A DNA stretch of 64,000 bases, from NCBI GenBank assembly GCA_013420905.1, contig JAAXNY010000004.1:2108001-2172000 (forward strand). The letters run 5' to 3'. Position numbers and translations under genes: made by a program. Within the stretch, counting starts at the first letter, position 1, and every line of letters begins with the position of its first letter. Source of the DNA: Collybia mongolica (taxonomy: Eukaryota > Basidiomycota > Agaricomycetes > Agaricales > Clitocybaceae). The notes under the pieces were generated by a model, which saw nothing but the letters and a program-made list of their open reading frames with translations, did not search any database and was not told where the DNA came from. Positions 35,226 through 47,400 of this stretch are shown here, in pieces.

Positions 35226-36018
35226 CGAAGTAGTCTCGTGTTGAGCTTCAATTACTCGTACACAGCTGCGATATAGGGGAGTTAGAAATCTTTAAGAGGT
35301 ATTGGCGTAGACTTGTGAGTGTTCTCTCAAGAACTTGAAGACTTTCCTTTAAATATATATTCAGTGAGACCACAAGATAAGGAAACATTGTATGATGGAA
35401 TGGCGGATACTCCGGGTCTGATTTATTTGAGAATGGATGGGACGGAACAGCAAGACTTTGGCTATTTATGCAAACAAACGTATTATTACTAATATAATTA
35501 GATGTGAGAAAATGTCATGAACAGCCAATTGCACGTACTTGATTTATCGCTAAGTGTGTGTTTACTGGGTTTCAACGTTCATCTCGAAGCGACCGATAAT
35601 ATGCATACTGTCCTGCATGCATGGATGTGTTTGCTACAGGCTTATATGTCTACATCGATCATTGTTTCGTTGGACGCGGCCACGTGATGGTGTTGGCTTA
35701 TCGACATTTAGTATCGAAAATCGTCACCTTACGTCCAGGAGGGTAACGATTCCAAGGAGGGAGGAGAAAAGCGACATTTTGTACCTGTGCGTGATGATTA
35801 ATATTTATCCTTTACTACATAGATGAATCACTTCAGTGTTCTACAGGTAGTATGATGGACTCATGCTTCCCGAACAAGAATGTCGTCTGCAAGACCAGTC
35901 TAAGCCCACATGCTGTCAGCCACGGAAGAGCCTGGAATAACTCAGTCCCTTACACTAAAACCCAGTTCCTAAACACATCCCTTCATTTCACCTTCCTCTC
36001 TACATTCCTTTAACCCCA
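35226..36018. other. Divergent intergenic region before the GH16 gene
   Basis: About 790 bp between a minus-strand membrane protein and the plus-strand GH16 gene. It contains a CACGTG palindrome near 35681 and AT-rich sequence; no gene is evident. Confidence 0.4.
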
Positions 36019-37257
36019 ATGATACCATTCAGTCGTCACGTCCTTTGCGTGCTTGGTCTAGTTCTCGCCCGTATAGCATTGATCCAAGCATATTATATAC
36101 AAGACTCTTATATTGGCGAAGACTTCTATAACTCGTGGACCTGGGAGACCTTCGACGACCCAACACACGGACGCGTCGACTACGTCGACAAATGGACCTC
36201 CATCAATTCCAACCTGTCTTATGGCATGTCACTTATAGTCATAAACTTCTACGTCCGTCCAACTAACCTTGTCTTTCGTCAGCCACTGACAATAAATTTG
36301 TCATGGGCGTCGATGCAACCAATTTTGTATACCCCAGCTCCCGTGGTCGAGCCAGTGTCCGCATCATTTCTAACACTGCTTATGGTGACTCGGTAACAGT
36401 CCTCGACTTGGCCCACATGCCAGAGGGATGTGGTACATGGCCCGCCTTCTGGACTTTGAGTGCACAGGGCCCCTGGCCGAAAGGCGGGGAAATTGACATA
36501 ATTGAGGGTAGCTATTCGTGCATCACATTCCCCAGCCTCACGATTCTAATGTCCCTCCACAGGAGTGCATAAAAATACACAGAATTTAGCTTCTTTACAC
36601 ACTACTCCAGGATGTTCCATGGAACAGTGGCGCGACCAGAGCGGGTAAGGTCTACTTTCAACCGATATCGTGGACTTCCCATTTTCATATATTCCTCAGG
36701 ATGACTGTGTCTCCCAATTGCGATACATCTGTGAACTACAACCAAGGATGCGGAACGTCTTTTATGCAACCGTATTCCTACGGAGCCCAATTCAACAAGG
36801 CAGGTGGCGGCTGGTATGTGATGGAGAGGAACCGCAATAAAGGAGTTGGCGTGTGGTTTTGGTCCCGCTACGATAATTCCGTCCCGCGGGCCGTCAAACA
36901 GGGTTCCCAAACCCTCACGGTCGATAAAAGTTGGGGACTTCCTGGAGCTACGTTTCCCGTTGATTCGTGCGACTATAATTCCATATTTGACGCACACAAG
37001 ATGATTTTTGACACCACTTTCTGTGTGAGCTCATTACAGGGGTTGAAGATGTATATATTCTGATCCGGCTTTCTTTAGGGTGACTGGGCTGGTGCTGTTT
37101 GGCCTGATTCAGGGTGCGGTCCTGGGACGTGCAACGATTGTGAGTCCTTCCTGGTTTACTCAAAACCTATCTCAACTCGTTTGCAGTCGTAGACAATAAC
37201 CCTACGGCCTTCAAGAGAGCATATTGGGAAATTAACTCACTACGCGTTTATACCTAA
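36019..37257 (+). CDS. Secreted GH16 endo-1,3(4)-beta-glucanase
   Basis: Six exons: 36019-36223, 36283-36507, 36563-36644, 36700-37024, 37079-37139, 37187-37257; 322 aa. A signal peptide (to about IQAYY) leads into a GH16 fold: YIGEDFYNSWTWETFDDPTHG, GRASVRIISNTAYGDSV, LAHMPEGCGTWPAFWTLS and the catalytic GGEIDIIEG, where the two Glu act as nucleophile and acid/base. HTTPGCSM and the CDYNSIFD segment match the laminarinase-like subgroup common in Agaricomycetes. It likely remodels or degrades beta-1,3-glucan of the cell wall. Intron 1 (36224-36282) needs a GC donor. Confidence 0.92.
36224..36282 (+). other. GC-AG intron 1 of the GH16 gene
   Basis: The donor reads TATG|gcatgt and the acceptor cgtcag. 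Nearby GT sites give a stop in the second exon; only the GC site keeps the frame and the expected strand sequence before MGVDATN. Confidence 0.7.
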
Positions 37258-37715
37258 TTATCTTCTACCAGCGTTTGGGTTTTTTTATTGACATATAATT
37301 GATTTCATTCATTTTTCGAAGTTTGACAAGTGGATATAATAACGAGTCCGCGTTCACTCGCTTTTTTCCTTCTTTGCTACCCACATTAAATATATGACCT
37401 GTGTAATGCTTACTTAATAGACCTCTATCCACCAGTCGAGCCAAGACCCGTGAACTTCCGCTCCGCTAACACATCCATAGGGCTTTCTACGTAATATACG
37501 ATGTATAAGAGGTCTCTAATGATGCGTGCATACATATCAGCATTTTAACGACACGCATCTACCGAAGTTGATGAGAACATCCTTGGACATAAGGGAACAG
37601 GCACTCTCACGCAGGCTTCCCTGTCAAATTTCAAGGAATTGTAACAGCGACCCCATCTCACGTCATGCGCTTACCCGGCTATATAAGAACACAACACATT
37701 TCTCCAACAAGGACC
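37258..37715. other. Intergenic between GH16 and CMD-family gene
   Basis: About 460 bp of AT-rich sequence with no convincing frame; the tail of one 3' UTR and the next promoter are presumed here. Confidence 0.4.
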
Positions 37716-38605
37716 ATGGCTCCACAGTCCTTTTTCTTGTTTTTGCTTGTGGGTTTCATTAGCCTCATTACTGGCTCGTTGGGTGTAGCGTTGTCTTCAC
37801 CTGGCCTGGCCAGGCGAGACGACAATCTCCCTGCGCGCGTGCCTTATGTTTTCCCGGCTCCTGGCACGAATGCGGTAACTCAAAGCCATAGTGTCGTGCG
37901 AGCGATTTAACTAACTAACCTAGATTGCAGACGCTATCAGAGCGAGGCGAGCGGGTGGAGTGCTCTTAGCTCTGGACGGCGCGCTGTCAGTCCTACTAGC
38001 AATGCGGTGTTATGGTTGCTAACCTGCTGCGCATGCAGTCTTAATGCTCCCTTGGTGGCATCAGGATGGAACGACATCTTCACAGTAATCCGGAACAACA
38101 ACACCATCCCTGGCACCATGCGGGAATTATTCGTGAGGTCACCACAACCTCCATCCGCAGTGTGGCCTGATATCTTTTGATTAGATTTTACGGATCGCAG
38201 TATTGAATGAGGCCTCGTATGAATGGAAGGTTTCCCTCAATATTGTTAACTTGTGTGTAAAATTCACGTCACTTTCACAGGATCCAGCACGAGTCTGTTG
38301 GTAGAGCCGAAGGCCTCACCACGAAACAGCTCATTGCAATTCGTCGGACTCCTGCATTCGTTGAGAGTAAAGACGTGACAAATATCCTGGGGCCGTCCCT
38401 CGCGGCAGCGATGGCATTCGCGGACTGGATCACCAAGTCTGTGCGCGTTCCAGACAGGGTATTCGCGAACCTGCAGAAACATCTTAATGATCAACAATTG
38501 GTTGAAGCTACTGCGACAACAGGAGGATATAACTTTGTCAGTCGGTTTGTCGTGGCTTTGGATGTGGATGGGAAGATGAATGTTCCTGTACCTGTTCCAA
38601 TGTGA
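37716..38605 (+). CDS. Carboxymuconolactone decarboxylase (CMD/AhpD-like) family protein with a signal peptide
   Basis: Five exons: 37716-37874, 37924-37985, 38039-38132, 38185-38229, 38288-38605; 225 aa. The N-terminus is a clear secretory signal (SFFLFLLVGFISLITGSLGV). The rest follows the CMD helical pattern: WNDIFTVIRNNNTIPGTMRE, LFILRIAVLNEASYEWKHES, then GPSLAAAMAFADWITKSVRV and LVEATATTGGYNFVSRFVV. The CxxC pair of AhpD peroxidase reductases is absent, so redox activity is unlikely; hydrolase or decarboxylase activity is possible but unproven. Donors with phase 0 and the acceptor ccag|CAC were chosen because others introduce stops. Confidence 0.8.
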
Positions 38606-38655
38606 CTATAAAGGCAATCCATAAGCTCATTGAATCAGAAGATCATTGTGGCACA

Positions 38656-38736
38656 GCATTAATGGGGTAGTGGTAACCTGGGTCGTTGCCATTCAGACCG
38701 TTTCGACCCGCCGGGAGTTCGATTCTCTCTTAATGC
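38656..38736 (+). tRNA. tRNA-Gly (anticodon GCC) with an 11-nt intron
   Basis: A complete cloverleaf can be drawn. The acceptor stem GCATTAA pairs perfectly with TTAATGC, the D arm is GGGT/ACCT, and the anticodon stem is GGTCG/CGACC. The loop begins TTGCCA with anticodon GCC at 38688-38690, and the T arm is GGGAG-TTCGATT-CTCTC. The anticodon loop has about 11 extra nt after the base 3' of the anticodon, the standard place for a tRNA intron. A discriminator A follows at 38737. The loop TTGCCAT equals that of yeast tRNA-Gly(GCC). Confidence 0.9.
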
Positions 38737-38767
38737 AATTAACTTTTTCGCTTCCTTTTACCCAGGG

Positions 38768-39363
38768 CGTGTGGTCGTGAGAATTGATGGGGACCATCGA
38801 CACCGGCACGGCAACTTGATGAGAGATCGATAAGCTGATTATTTGCTGATCATTCTGCCTGCACTGCAATTGCACAACCATCCCCTCCCTTTCTTTCCAC
38901 TCCTGCCTTGCACTGTTATAGCTATGCCCGCACCTAAGGAGCCTATTGCTAATCCTGTTACTTACACTCTCCCAAGTGGAAAGCAAATGACAACATTAAT
39001 TAATGCTAATCTCATGCACTCAATCACTTATGATCTCCGTGGATATGTCTGCCAGTTGGGTCCCATTGCTGCTTTATACCAGTTTGAGCAGCATTGGAAT
39101 AGTAAAAGGTGTAAAGCTATGCAAAGTAGTCTGCTAACACCACTGGGATCATTTGCTGTACTAGTACCTGGTATCCCAGCTATACCAGCAAAAATAATGA
39201 TGAATATATTCATATCAAAGAAGGAGGAGTTCATTTTAGGCATAGCTGAGGAGGACACAGAAAACTGGAGAGAAGATAATCAGATTCTTGGAGGTGATGG
39301 GATTATGCCAATAGAAATAGAAATTGTAGTTTAATCTGCTTATTGAATTCTCATGACCATACG
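38768..39363. mobile_element. Small terminal-inverted-repeat element (about 596 bp)
   Basis: The left end (38768-38785) is repeated in inverted form at the right end (39346-39363) with 16 of 18 positions equal, both mismatches being G/A transitions. The interior is AT-richer than the neighbouring genes and carries one open frame of 136 codons. A target-site duplication is not clean; CAGGG occurs on both sides but with two extra bases on the right. The element starts 31 bp after a tRNA-Gly gene. Confidence 0.55.
38924..39334 (+). CDS. Unrecognised 136-aa ORF inside the inverted-repeat element
   Basis: Uninterrupted frame from ATG 38924, beginning MPAPKEPIANPVTYTLPSG. It favours A/T-ending codons, unlike adjacent genes. 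The product has no signal peptide, no clear membrane helix and no transposase triad or zinc motif that I can see; the C-terminus is acidic. It could be a fragment or accessory protein of a transposon, or a captured gene. The frame can be extended upstream 27 codons, but without an ATG there. Confidence 0.45.
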   Translation: MPAPKEPIANPVTYTLPSGKQMTTLINANLMHSITYDLRGYVCQLGPIAALYQFEQHWNSKRCKAMQSSLLTPLGSFAVLVPGIPAIPAKIMMNIFISKKEEFILGIAEEDTENWREDNQILGGDGIMPIEIEIVV

Positions 39364-39636
39364 GGCAGGGTTCATTTCAGGGATTCCTCGCCTGGTTGCC
39401 CCATGCTTTTACCTATTCTCAGTGATACTTTCACTATTCAGACAATAAGGAGGCGATACAGAGTGTCAAACGGCTACTATTTCTACGTACATACATACTG
39501 TACAAAGGTTACACAAAAAGGTATGATATCAAAGCGATCGTATATGTAATAGTTAAGAGTTTTGTGGAAAGTGTCCGTTGAACCAAATAAACAGAGATAT
39601 CCTCCAATAAATCACCTTAGGTATAAGATAGCCAGT

Positions 39637-42135
39637 CTACAATCCCATAGCAGATCCAATGGATCGCGCAACTGACGCAGTACGAGGAGCTGGGGAGCCA
39701 TGAGTAGAGGGCGCAAGAGAGCTGAGGCGGGATGGTGGAACTGAGTTCAGGCGCGAAGGCGCGACGGACCCGGATCGTGACGGCGCAACAGATCCATGCC
39801 GTTGTTGCTCCCAGAGCCTATCCTTGGCGCGAATTTCAATATTCTCAAATGGCGCGGGCTGCGAAAGCTTGACACAATCCCGGGTTCCGAGAACGAGCAA
39901 CTCGAAGAAAAAGGACGCAGCAGCGCGACGGGATGCCTGAAATCGAAGCCGTCAACAATGTAACATTCGTTCGTTGATGAGAATATAAACAAACCTTGTC
40001 AGACATCTTCCTGAAGCTGAGAAGTTTCTCTTGATCTTCGTGGCCAGCAACAGGCTGCAGATCCTTCCTAATGATCCCAAGAGCTTTCACAGTGTTCTTG
40101 CTGTAACCCTTCCCTTCGTTATCCGCCTGGACTTCAACTTCTTTTTCTGGCGCTTGTGACTGTGTCTGCGTCGCAGGTCGAACATCGAACATGGCAATCG
40201 GGCATGTAGCATCCGCATAAGTCTCATCGCCTTCCTCTGGTACCACACCGTCCGGGCCTGGGGTAGACAGACGACTCAACGTGGAAGGGGCAGTTGACTT
40301 AGACCTCTCTCGCCCCATACTTATCTCCCCACCCATACCAAGGTCAAATTCAGGCACTTCCAACTGGAAATCATCCAATCCAGCAGTTTGATCGCCGAAG
40401 TTAATGATGTTGTCGGGCCCTAGGCTACCCCGACCCATTATGTCGCTTTGAATGCCCAGGCTGGGTGCGAGGCTAGCTGCCCGTCGGGCCTGTTCGACCT
40501 CGTCTTCATGCACACTGCCATCAAGGCGAGGTCGTTTGTTGGGACTCCGTTCCGGAGATTGACCACGTCGTTTGTGTGAAAGACCGCTATTAACAGGACG
40601 CATGAACAGCTCTGCCAATTCTGGAGAGAGACCGGGTGGTGCGGCGCAGAAGAAGATACCATTAGCAGTGGATTTCGTTGGTAAGAAGTGTGCTAAGGGA
40701 TCGTCTCGGACGGCCAGCAGACGCATGACAACAGATGAGCGGGGCAAAAATTGTTGCTCAGTGAGGATACCGCTGACATCTTTAGTCACTGGGGCTCCGA
40801 GTGCTCCACCCCGTCCCCGGCCTACTTTGGCACCAGGCCCATCTTGTAATTCTGTTATTGAATCTATAATTTGTTTCTTTTCCTTGAGCTTGCGCTTGGC
40901 TTTCGTGGCTTCAAGAGGAGGGGGAACCTCCGTTATCAATGGTTCATCGGCGGCGGGGGTAAGAGGGGGTTCAGAGAGTGGAGAAGCTGCATCAGTTAAA
41001 TTTAACGCAGCGGTTACATGAATAGCTAGGATAGTGCTTACAGGCACGAGAGGAAGACCTCGTTTGACCCGGGGTTTTTTCCACGTCCAGTGGCATATCA
41101 AACCCGATCCCAAAGTCGCCCAAATCCATGCCGGCGATGTCAGGGAAGTCCATGTCGATATCAGGACCGAAAGGGTGCTCTGAAGGATCATGACTTTTAC
41201 TCCTATTAGATAGGAAGTCCATGTCAATATCCATGCCGCCCCGGCCAAGCAAGTGTGAGTCAATAGACTCTCGGTGGTTGGGCGCATCACGACCAACTCC
41301 AACACTGTCATCGACGCTCATGTGGTCGTCGTGTTCGTTGGGCGTTTTTGCGGGCTCGTCGTCCCAGTTTATTCCCAGGTCCACGTCATTAAAGTCCTGG
41401 GAACCGATACCGTCCGATGGACCAATGTCAAACGGATCGTTGAAATCATATTGTTGGAAGTCGTCTGTGGTACGGAGAGTGATATCGTCGATATGTGCTT
41501 GGTGGTGGCCAACTGGCTGAAGGGGCCTATCTTCAAAGTCCACGTCCCTAGGGAAAATTGTCATGGTGAGTAGTTGAGATTTAAAACATGGGCTTACCAG
41601 TTAACATCAGGTAAAAGAAGATCCAAATCAAGTCCTCCCGCCTGCAGAGTAATCGCATTCTTGTTCACCGCCAGCTGATCCTCCGTCATGTCGACAATGC
41701 CCGGGCGAAACGCCTAGAGTTGTAAAGTTCGTGAAACCAGCTGTAGCAAGGACAAGAGGCGTTGCGCACCATCTTAATTTTCAATAGAGCTTCATTGCAG
41801 TCATCCAACAGATACTTGGCTTTCCGACTGTAGATGCGCACGACACCGAGGAGAAGTTGACCGCTGAGACGGAGTGCCATGACTTCAATCTCCTGACCCA
41901 TGATCGCGTCTGAGTTTGACAATAAGCTTTCGTGCGGGGTGTTCACGAAAGGCCAAATGCGTACCGACAGACTGTTCGATATCTGTTTGCAAGGTCTGTG
42001 TCTTGGAGAGCTTGCGCTCCATGTGAGCCGCGAGCCATACTTTGCCAAGGGGCCCGCGACGTGATAGGATAGTTTCTGAGTAGAACTGGAGGGTTGTGAG
42101 TATTGAAACGGCGAGTTATTAAATGGACTGACCAT
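39637..42135 (-). CDS. RAD21: Cohesin kleisin subunit RAD21/SCC1
   Basis: Seven exons: 42135-42133 (ATG only), 42085-41965, 41909-41770, 41713-41598, 41547-41042, 40986-39995, 39936-39637; 725 aa. The N-terminal kleisin domain reads [20 protein letters not shown], then a helix with [19 protein letters not shown] and [33 protein letters not shown], which binds SMC3. The centre is acidic and disordered. The C-terminal winged helix, spanning the last intron, reads [18 protein letters not shown] and binds SMC1. Ser/Pro repeats close the protein. It holds sister chromatids together and should be cut by separase. I did not pin an ExxR site. Divergent from the PPR gene, 187 bp apart. Confidence 0.92.
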
Positions 42136-42322
42136 GGGGAAGAGGTGTCGCGAGGAAGCGGTGCCCTGAATCGAACGCGACTGTGGCAAGAGAGCCTGAG
42201 TCTGGTTCGAAAAATGAAACAGGCCACGTGCCTTTTGTTGCTGTCTGTTTGTCTGTACCCTTGCAAAGTTCTTCAAGCTATTTGACTAGTAGTAGTGGTA
42301 TGTGTTAAGTAGTACCTCGAGA
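42136..42322. promoter_or_regulatory. Divergent RAD21 / PPR-gene promoter region
   Basis: 187 bp between the start codons of a cell-cycle gene and a mitochondrial gene. No clear TATA box. Confidence 0.4.
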
Positions 42323-44299
42323 ATGCTGGCCTCCTCGTCTCGGACTTGTGCAAGCCGTGTTCTCCATACATGCCTATCTCATAGCGTTGCATCATCGACA
42401 TCAGGTGTGTGCACTTTCCTCGCATTGCAGCCTACATTGAATGGTACTCTAGTCAACTGGTCCCGCCGGCACGCCTCTACATTCGCGGATCCGTCTCGAC
42501 AACAGAATGCAAGTCTTCCAATTACTCAGGACGAAAATTCCATACCGCCAGGTCTTCGCAACAAGCCTGAGTTTAGGTCCGACCCATCACACCAGGCGAC
42601 TATGAATAAAACGACCCAAGCGCGGCTTGAGATGAAGCTAATACAAGCTTCCGAACATGGACGGTATTATGAGTCCTTAGCGATCGCATTAGAAATGAAA
42701 CAGGCTGGTATGCGACCTCAGCTTTCCACGTACACATCCTTAATTCATGCGGCGTCCCGGGATGGTTCCTGGTTGGACGCCTGGGCAATTTTCGACGATA
42801 TGATATTAGCTGGTATCAAGCCAACTGTAGGGGTATTCAATTGGCTCATTCACGTAATGCCCTATCCTACCCTTCTCATTTGACGTGTACTTACGGTGAA
42901 TCTAGGCTCAGCGCCACAGAGGGTCTGCTTACCTATTCGAAGTGGTCAATAAAATGAACGAACTAGGTGTAGCACCGACGGCTACAACATTTCATCACAT
43001 TGTTCAACGCTACGTCATGGCCGAAAATCTAGAGGTAGCATTACAGTATTTTTATGCTATGAAAAGTCGCAAAATCGTTCCCGATATTCGCTCAGCGCAG
43101 GCCGTCATTGTCCTCGCCGCGCAACAAGGATACCCGAGGCTCGCTATTGACCTGGCGAGGTGGTTTGAAGATGTCTCAGTCCGCAGACTAGATCATACCG
43201 TGTGGATAAATATTCTGATAGCATCGGCGAACAGCCTATACGTGAGTTTATTTGTTCGATAACGTGTTTCAGTCAATAATGTCGGTTGTGCAAAAAGAAG
43301 GAAGGTGTTCTGTCAAGTTGGAAGATGGCTGTTCAGGAGTTCAAAATAGCACCTGACGAGGGCCTTTGTTTAGCAGTCCTCCACACAGCAGCACGCCACG
43401 GACTTCCAGACTTAGCTACTGATGTACTTCGCATCTTAAAGGTCATGGGGGCCCCTTGGAAGGAACATCATTTTGCGCCGCTTATCGAAGCGTTTTGTCG
43501 AGCCGGACAAATCAAGGAGGCTATAACGGCACTGGGCATCATGCGCACTAACGAGATTGAGGCAAGGGTGGAAACCGCATATGCTATAATCGATCTAGAG
43601 AAAGGCATAGAAGCCGTCGATGCAACTTGGGCTATCATTGACGAGCTGCATAAAGAAGGCAAAAATGTCGACATTATCGCTTTCCAAGTCCTTATTCGAG
43701 GCTCCGTCATTTTACAAGACCTTCAGCGCGCGGTGGGCGCATACAAGAGCTTCCCGGAATATGGAGTCTCACCCGATCTCCAAACTTTCAACCTTCTCTT
43801 GCAGGGATGTGTTGGTGCCAGCCACCGCAAGCTAGGGAGCTTACTGCTGGATGACATGCAAGCAGCGAAAATCAAACCCGACCAGGAGACTTACGCGCAA
43901 TTCATCTTGCTGTGCCTGACACAAGACACGTATGAAGATGCGTTTTTCTATCTGGAGGAAATGAAGGCGGCTGGTTTCACACCACCGCGATCTATATACG
44001 AGGCCATCGTCCAAAAATGCTTGACTGCGGGAGACACGCGGTACACTATCGCGATTCAGGAGATGAAGGAAACCGGGTATGATTTGTCTGATCGTCTGGC
44101 ACGACAAATCGACGATGCCACGTACAAGAGCAAGCGGGAAGCTCGGGTTGGGGGAGCTGGAGGAGGTATATCCGATAGGCTCCCAGAATTAGAACAGCCA
44201 CTTGGACTTGATGGGGCTGCTAGGGCGTTCATCGAGACAGGTGGCCTCACTGGTTCAGAGGAAATGGGGAAAGCGCCAGGGACGTACCCTCAGCAATAA
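42323..44299 (+). CDS. Mitochondrial pentatricopeptide repeat (PPR) protein
   Basis: Three exons: 42323-42853, 42906-43241, 43298-44299; 622 aa. The N-terminus is rich in Arg/Ser and lacks acids for about 50 residues, as a mitochondrial presequence. The body shows repeated PPR units of about 35 residues: TYTSLIHAASRDGSWLDAW, VFNWLIHAQRHRGSAYLFEV, TFHHIVQRYVMAENLEVAL, HFAPLIEAFCRAGQIKEAI, TFNLLLQGCVG and TYAQFILLCLTQDTYEDAF. PPR proteins bind organellar RNA, and a role in mitochondrial transcript processing, stability or translation is expected. The second intron's acceptor (caaaaag) lacks a pyrimidine tract, so that junction is the weakest. Confidence 0.88.
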
Positions 44300-44411
44300 G
44301 TAGTCTATTAGTGTGCAATAATAGTTTTTCTTTTTCTTTTCCCTTGCGGAAGTTTATTTACTTGAAGTTAAGTGTATATAAAAGTAATAAATTTCTGTCT
44401 CTCGCGCCCAG

Positions 44412-47400
44412 ATGAGCACTAACACTCCCTCTAGAGCAAGCTCATCCATGACTATTCCCTCTCGCCGCATTAACGATTCACACTCGGAGCACCCCATCTA
44501 CACAGATGGCAGCGAGTCAGGCACAAGCTTTTTAGTTGGGTCGCCTGACCAGTTCTTGTATGACACCCCGCCTAGCACAAACGCGAGCAATACCTCTCCT
44601 CGAACCCGACCTACCCTTGGCAGCCGCAGCTCATCCTCTCCACTCTTGATACGCAGAAGGACCACATCTACCAACCAGCGCGCCACCTCGGGCATCATGG
44701 GCTTTCAACTGGGTACACCACAGTCCGAGCACCAGTGGTCTCTCTTCGGTCAACTCATGGAGAACGAAGGACAGCTTCCCAGTCCCTCGTCGCATCACAC
44801 GTCTTGGAGAGCACCAAGCTCCACCCGTCCCCGGAGTGACCGACCAAGCGAGAGCACCGGATCGGTGTCAGACTTCGGCACTCCACGACGAAGTAATGCA
44901 GACCCCTTCATGGATGTCCATTCTGTGGCGGAAGAGGACGAGGATTCTGCCGATGACACGACTCGGTTCCCGAGCCGTGCACAATCTTTGCATGAAGCTT
45001 ATACTCATAATCAGCCTTATAATCAACGAGAGAGTGACAGCGACGAAGACGACGACTCAGATACTGCAGAAGAGACATCTCCCCTTCCATCGACCAGTAC
45101 CCCGCCCTGGTACTCCCCGAAACGCATCCCAACCGTGCCCCTTCTGTACCGTAACATCCTCAAGTGTGCAATATCATATTTCATCGCATCCCTTTTTACC
45201 TTCTCGCCTCTCTTATCCAAGCTTATCAGTGACCTGACTTCGTATGGTCCTGGACCTCATCAACCATTCCCAAGCGGACATCTGGTGGCAAGCATGTAAG
45301 TCTCGACATTTTTCGTAAACAATCCTATTCAAGTGGATCATCACCTTAGCGCTGTGTATTTCAATCCTGCCAAAACTGTTGGGGGTATGATTGAGGCAGA
45401 CATATTCTGTATAGTTGGTCTCCTTTATTCTTCCTTCGTATGCTTGTCATCTATGTCATTATTTTGGTGGCTTGAGTTGAAGCCTGGCTGGGAATGGCTG
45501 GGCGATGCGGTTGCTATCGTATGGATTGGATTGAGTATGAGTGGCGTGGCGTGGGCAAAAGTCTGGATGGTGAGTAAAGTCATCGTTTCTTTCGTGTTAA
45601 AGTCGCCCTAAAATACCACCTACAGGCGAGCCCGTCCTTCAACACCGGTGAATTTAATGTGATGAAGCCCGCAAAATTTATAGCTAACTTTCACTTCAGC
45701 TTGCAGTATGACAGCCATCATCATCTTTGTCGTGTATGCCACTCGCCCCTTCATACCCCCTTGCTCTTATCTCACTAAGCTCATCCTAGCCTGGTCAAAG
45801 AAGGAGGTCTTCGCACTCTACTTCAAGTATCCACCATCGTCGCCTGTGGTTCCTTGGTTTCTAACCTGGTTTGCTACGCCATTTGGCCCCAATCAGCAAC
45901 CTCCAACCTGCAAACAAACATGTCAAAAACATTGGATTCTTTTTCAACTGTTCTCTCTATGCTTACCAACACCTTCTTGCTCGAGGGCGGCGTGCACAAG
46001 AAAAACCATCTAGAAAAGATGCAGCGTGCAGTGGAGAACCACCAGAGCAGCTTCACCAGTCTGCGGAAGAACCTGAGCGAGGCACGGACTGAATGGTTCC
46101 ACAGGGGAGATGAGAATGGTGCTAAAGGGGAGAATACAGGGAAACGAGCGTACGAAGATGCTGTGGATAGTTTGAACCGTCTTGGACAGCACCTGAACGG
46201 ACTGAGGAGTGGGACGAGGCTCCAGTACGAGTTAACGAAGGCCGGTGTAGTCAAAGTTCGAACGTTAAAACGAAAGAAGACGGAAAATAGGCCCATGGAA
46301 CTCGATATAGACATCTCATTGGAAGACGACGAGGAAACAGCGATGCTGAAAGCTGCCGGGGTCATGTTCGGCGATCTGGTCGACGATCTAGGCCCTCCAC
46401 TCAAATCTCTCTCGGTAGGATACGCAACAATTCTATGTCCACGTCTTTGACTCAGCTTTCTCAGGCTGGATGCACTTTAACTCTCAATCGGCTCCGCGAG
46501 GCCTTCGAACAATCCCAAACACAACGACGGATGAGAGGCGCGTTCGGACCAGACGAGTTCATTGAGCTCATTGATAATATCGAAAAAGCCTTGGTGCGGT
46601 TCGAAAGCACGTCCAACCATGCCGTTCTGCGATTGTACAGGAAGAGCGATGTGCCCGTTTCATCTCGTCCACAGTCTGTAGCCAGTTACCATGGTCGCCA
46701 CAGTATTTATTCTTCCCGAGGTGATGATATGGACAACTCTTTCCTTATGGGGGGCGATCATGAGCATGTTTTTTTGGTCTACTTGTGCGCCTGTTCTCTC
46801 CAATCTGGGACTTTGCTAACGTGGCCCTTTAGCTTCATTTTCACTCTTCAAGAGTTCTCGAGGGAAGTCATCTCGCTTGTTGATGCCATGAGCCGGATAT
46901 ATCATTACGAGCAAGCTCGCGTGGATCGGGGTGCATGGTGGAGCCGACTACTGAAAATCGTCGGCCACAAGGTCTCCCAGTGCAGATTTTGGAGATCAAA
47001 GAACCCCACGAACAACACACGAAGGTATCCAGGGTTGACACGAAGTATATGTGCGTGCAGTACAAATCAAAATTCACGGTCTTCTTCTAATTGTCACATT
47101 TTTAGCCGCGTATCTTATCCCAAAACATCGCCGTCCCCAGGCATCGTTCCCCAAAGTACGACCCCACGCCCCCAACACAGTACAGACCCCATCGCGAAAT
47201 AAACTGCCTTTGGTTGGACGAATTAAACAGACGTTGTGGGCTATCGGGTCGAGACTTGTAGAGAGCGATGCCAAGTACGCCTTCAAAGTCGGTATGGCTA
47301 CTGCTATAATGGCTGCACCCGCTTTCTTTGATGCTACACGGCCTATTTTCGTCGACTATTGGGGTGATTGGGCCTTGATTTCGGTTCGTATAATCCTTTC

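Noticed and set aside
39028..39258. 76-aa minus-strand frame in the inverted-repeat element
   Set aside because: Shadow of the longer plus-strand ORF.
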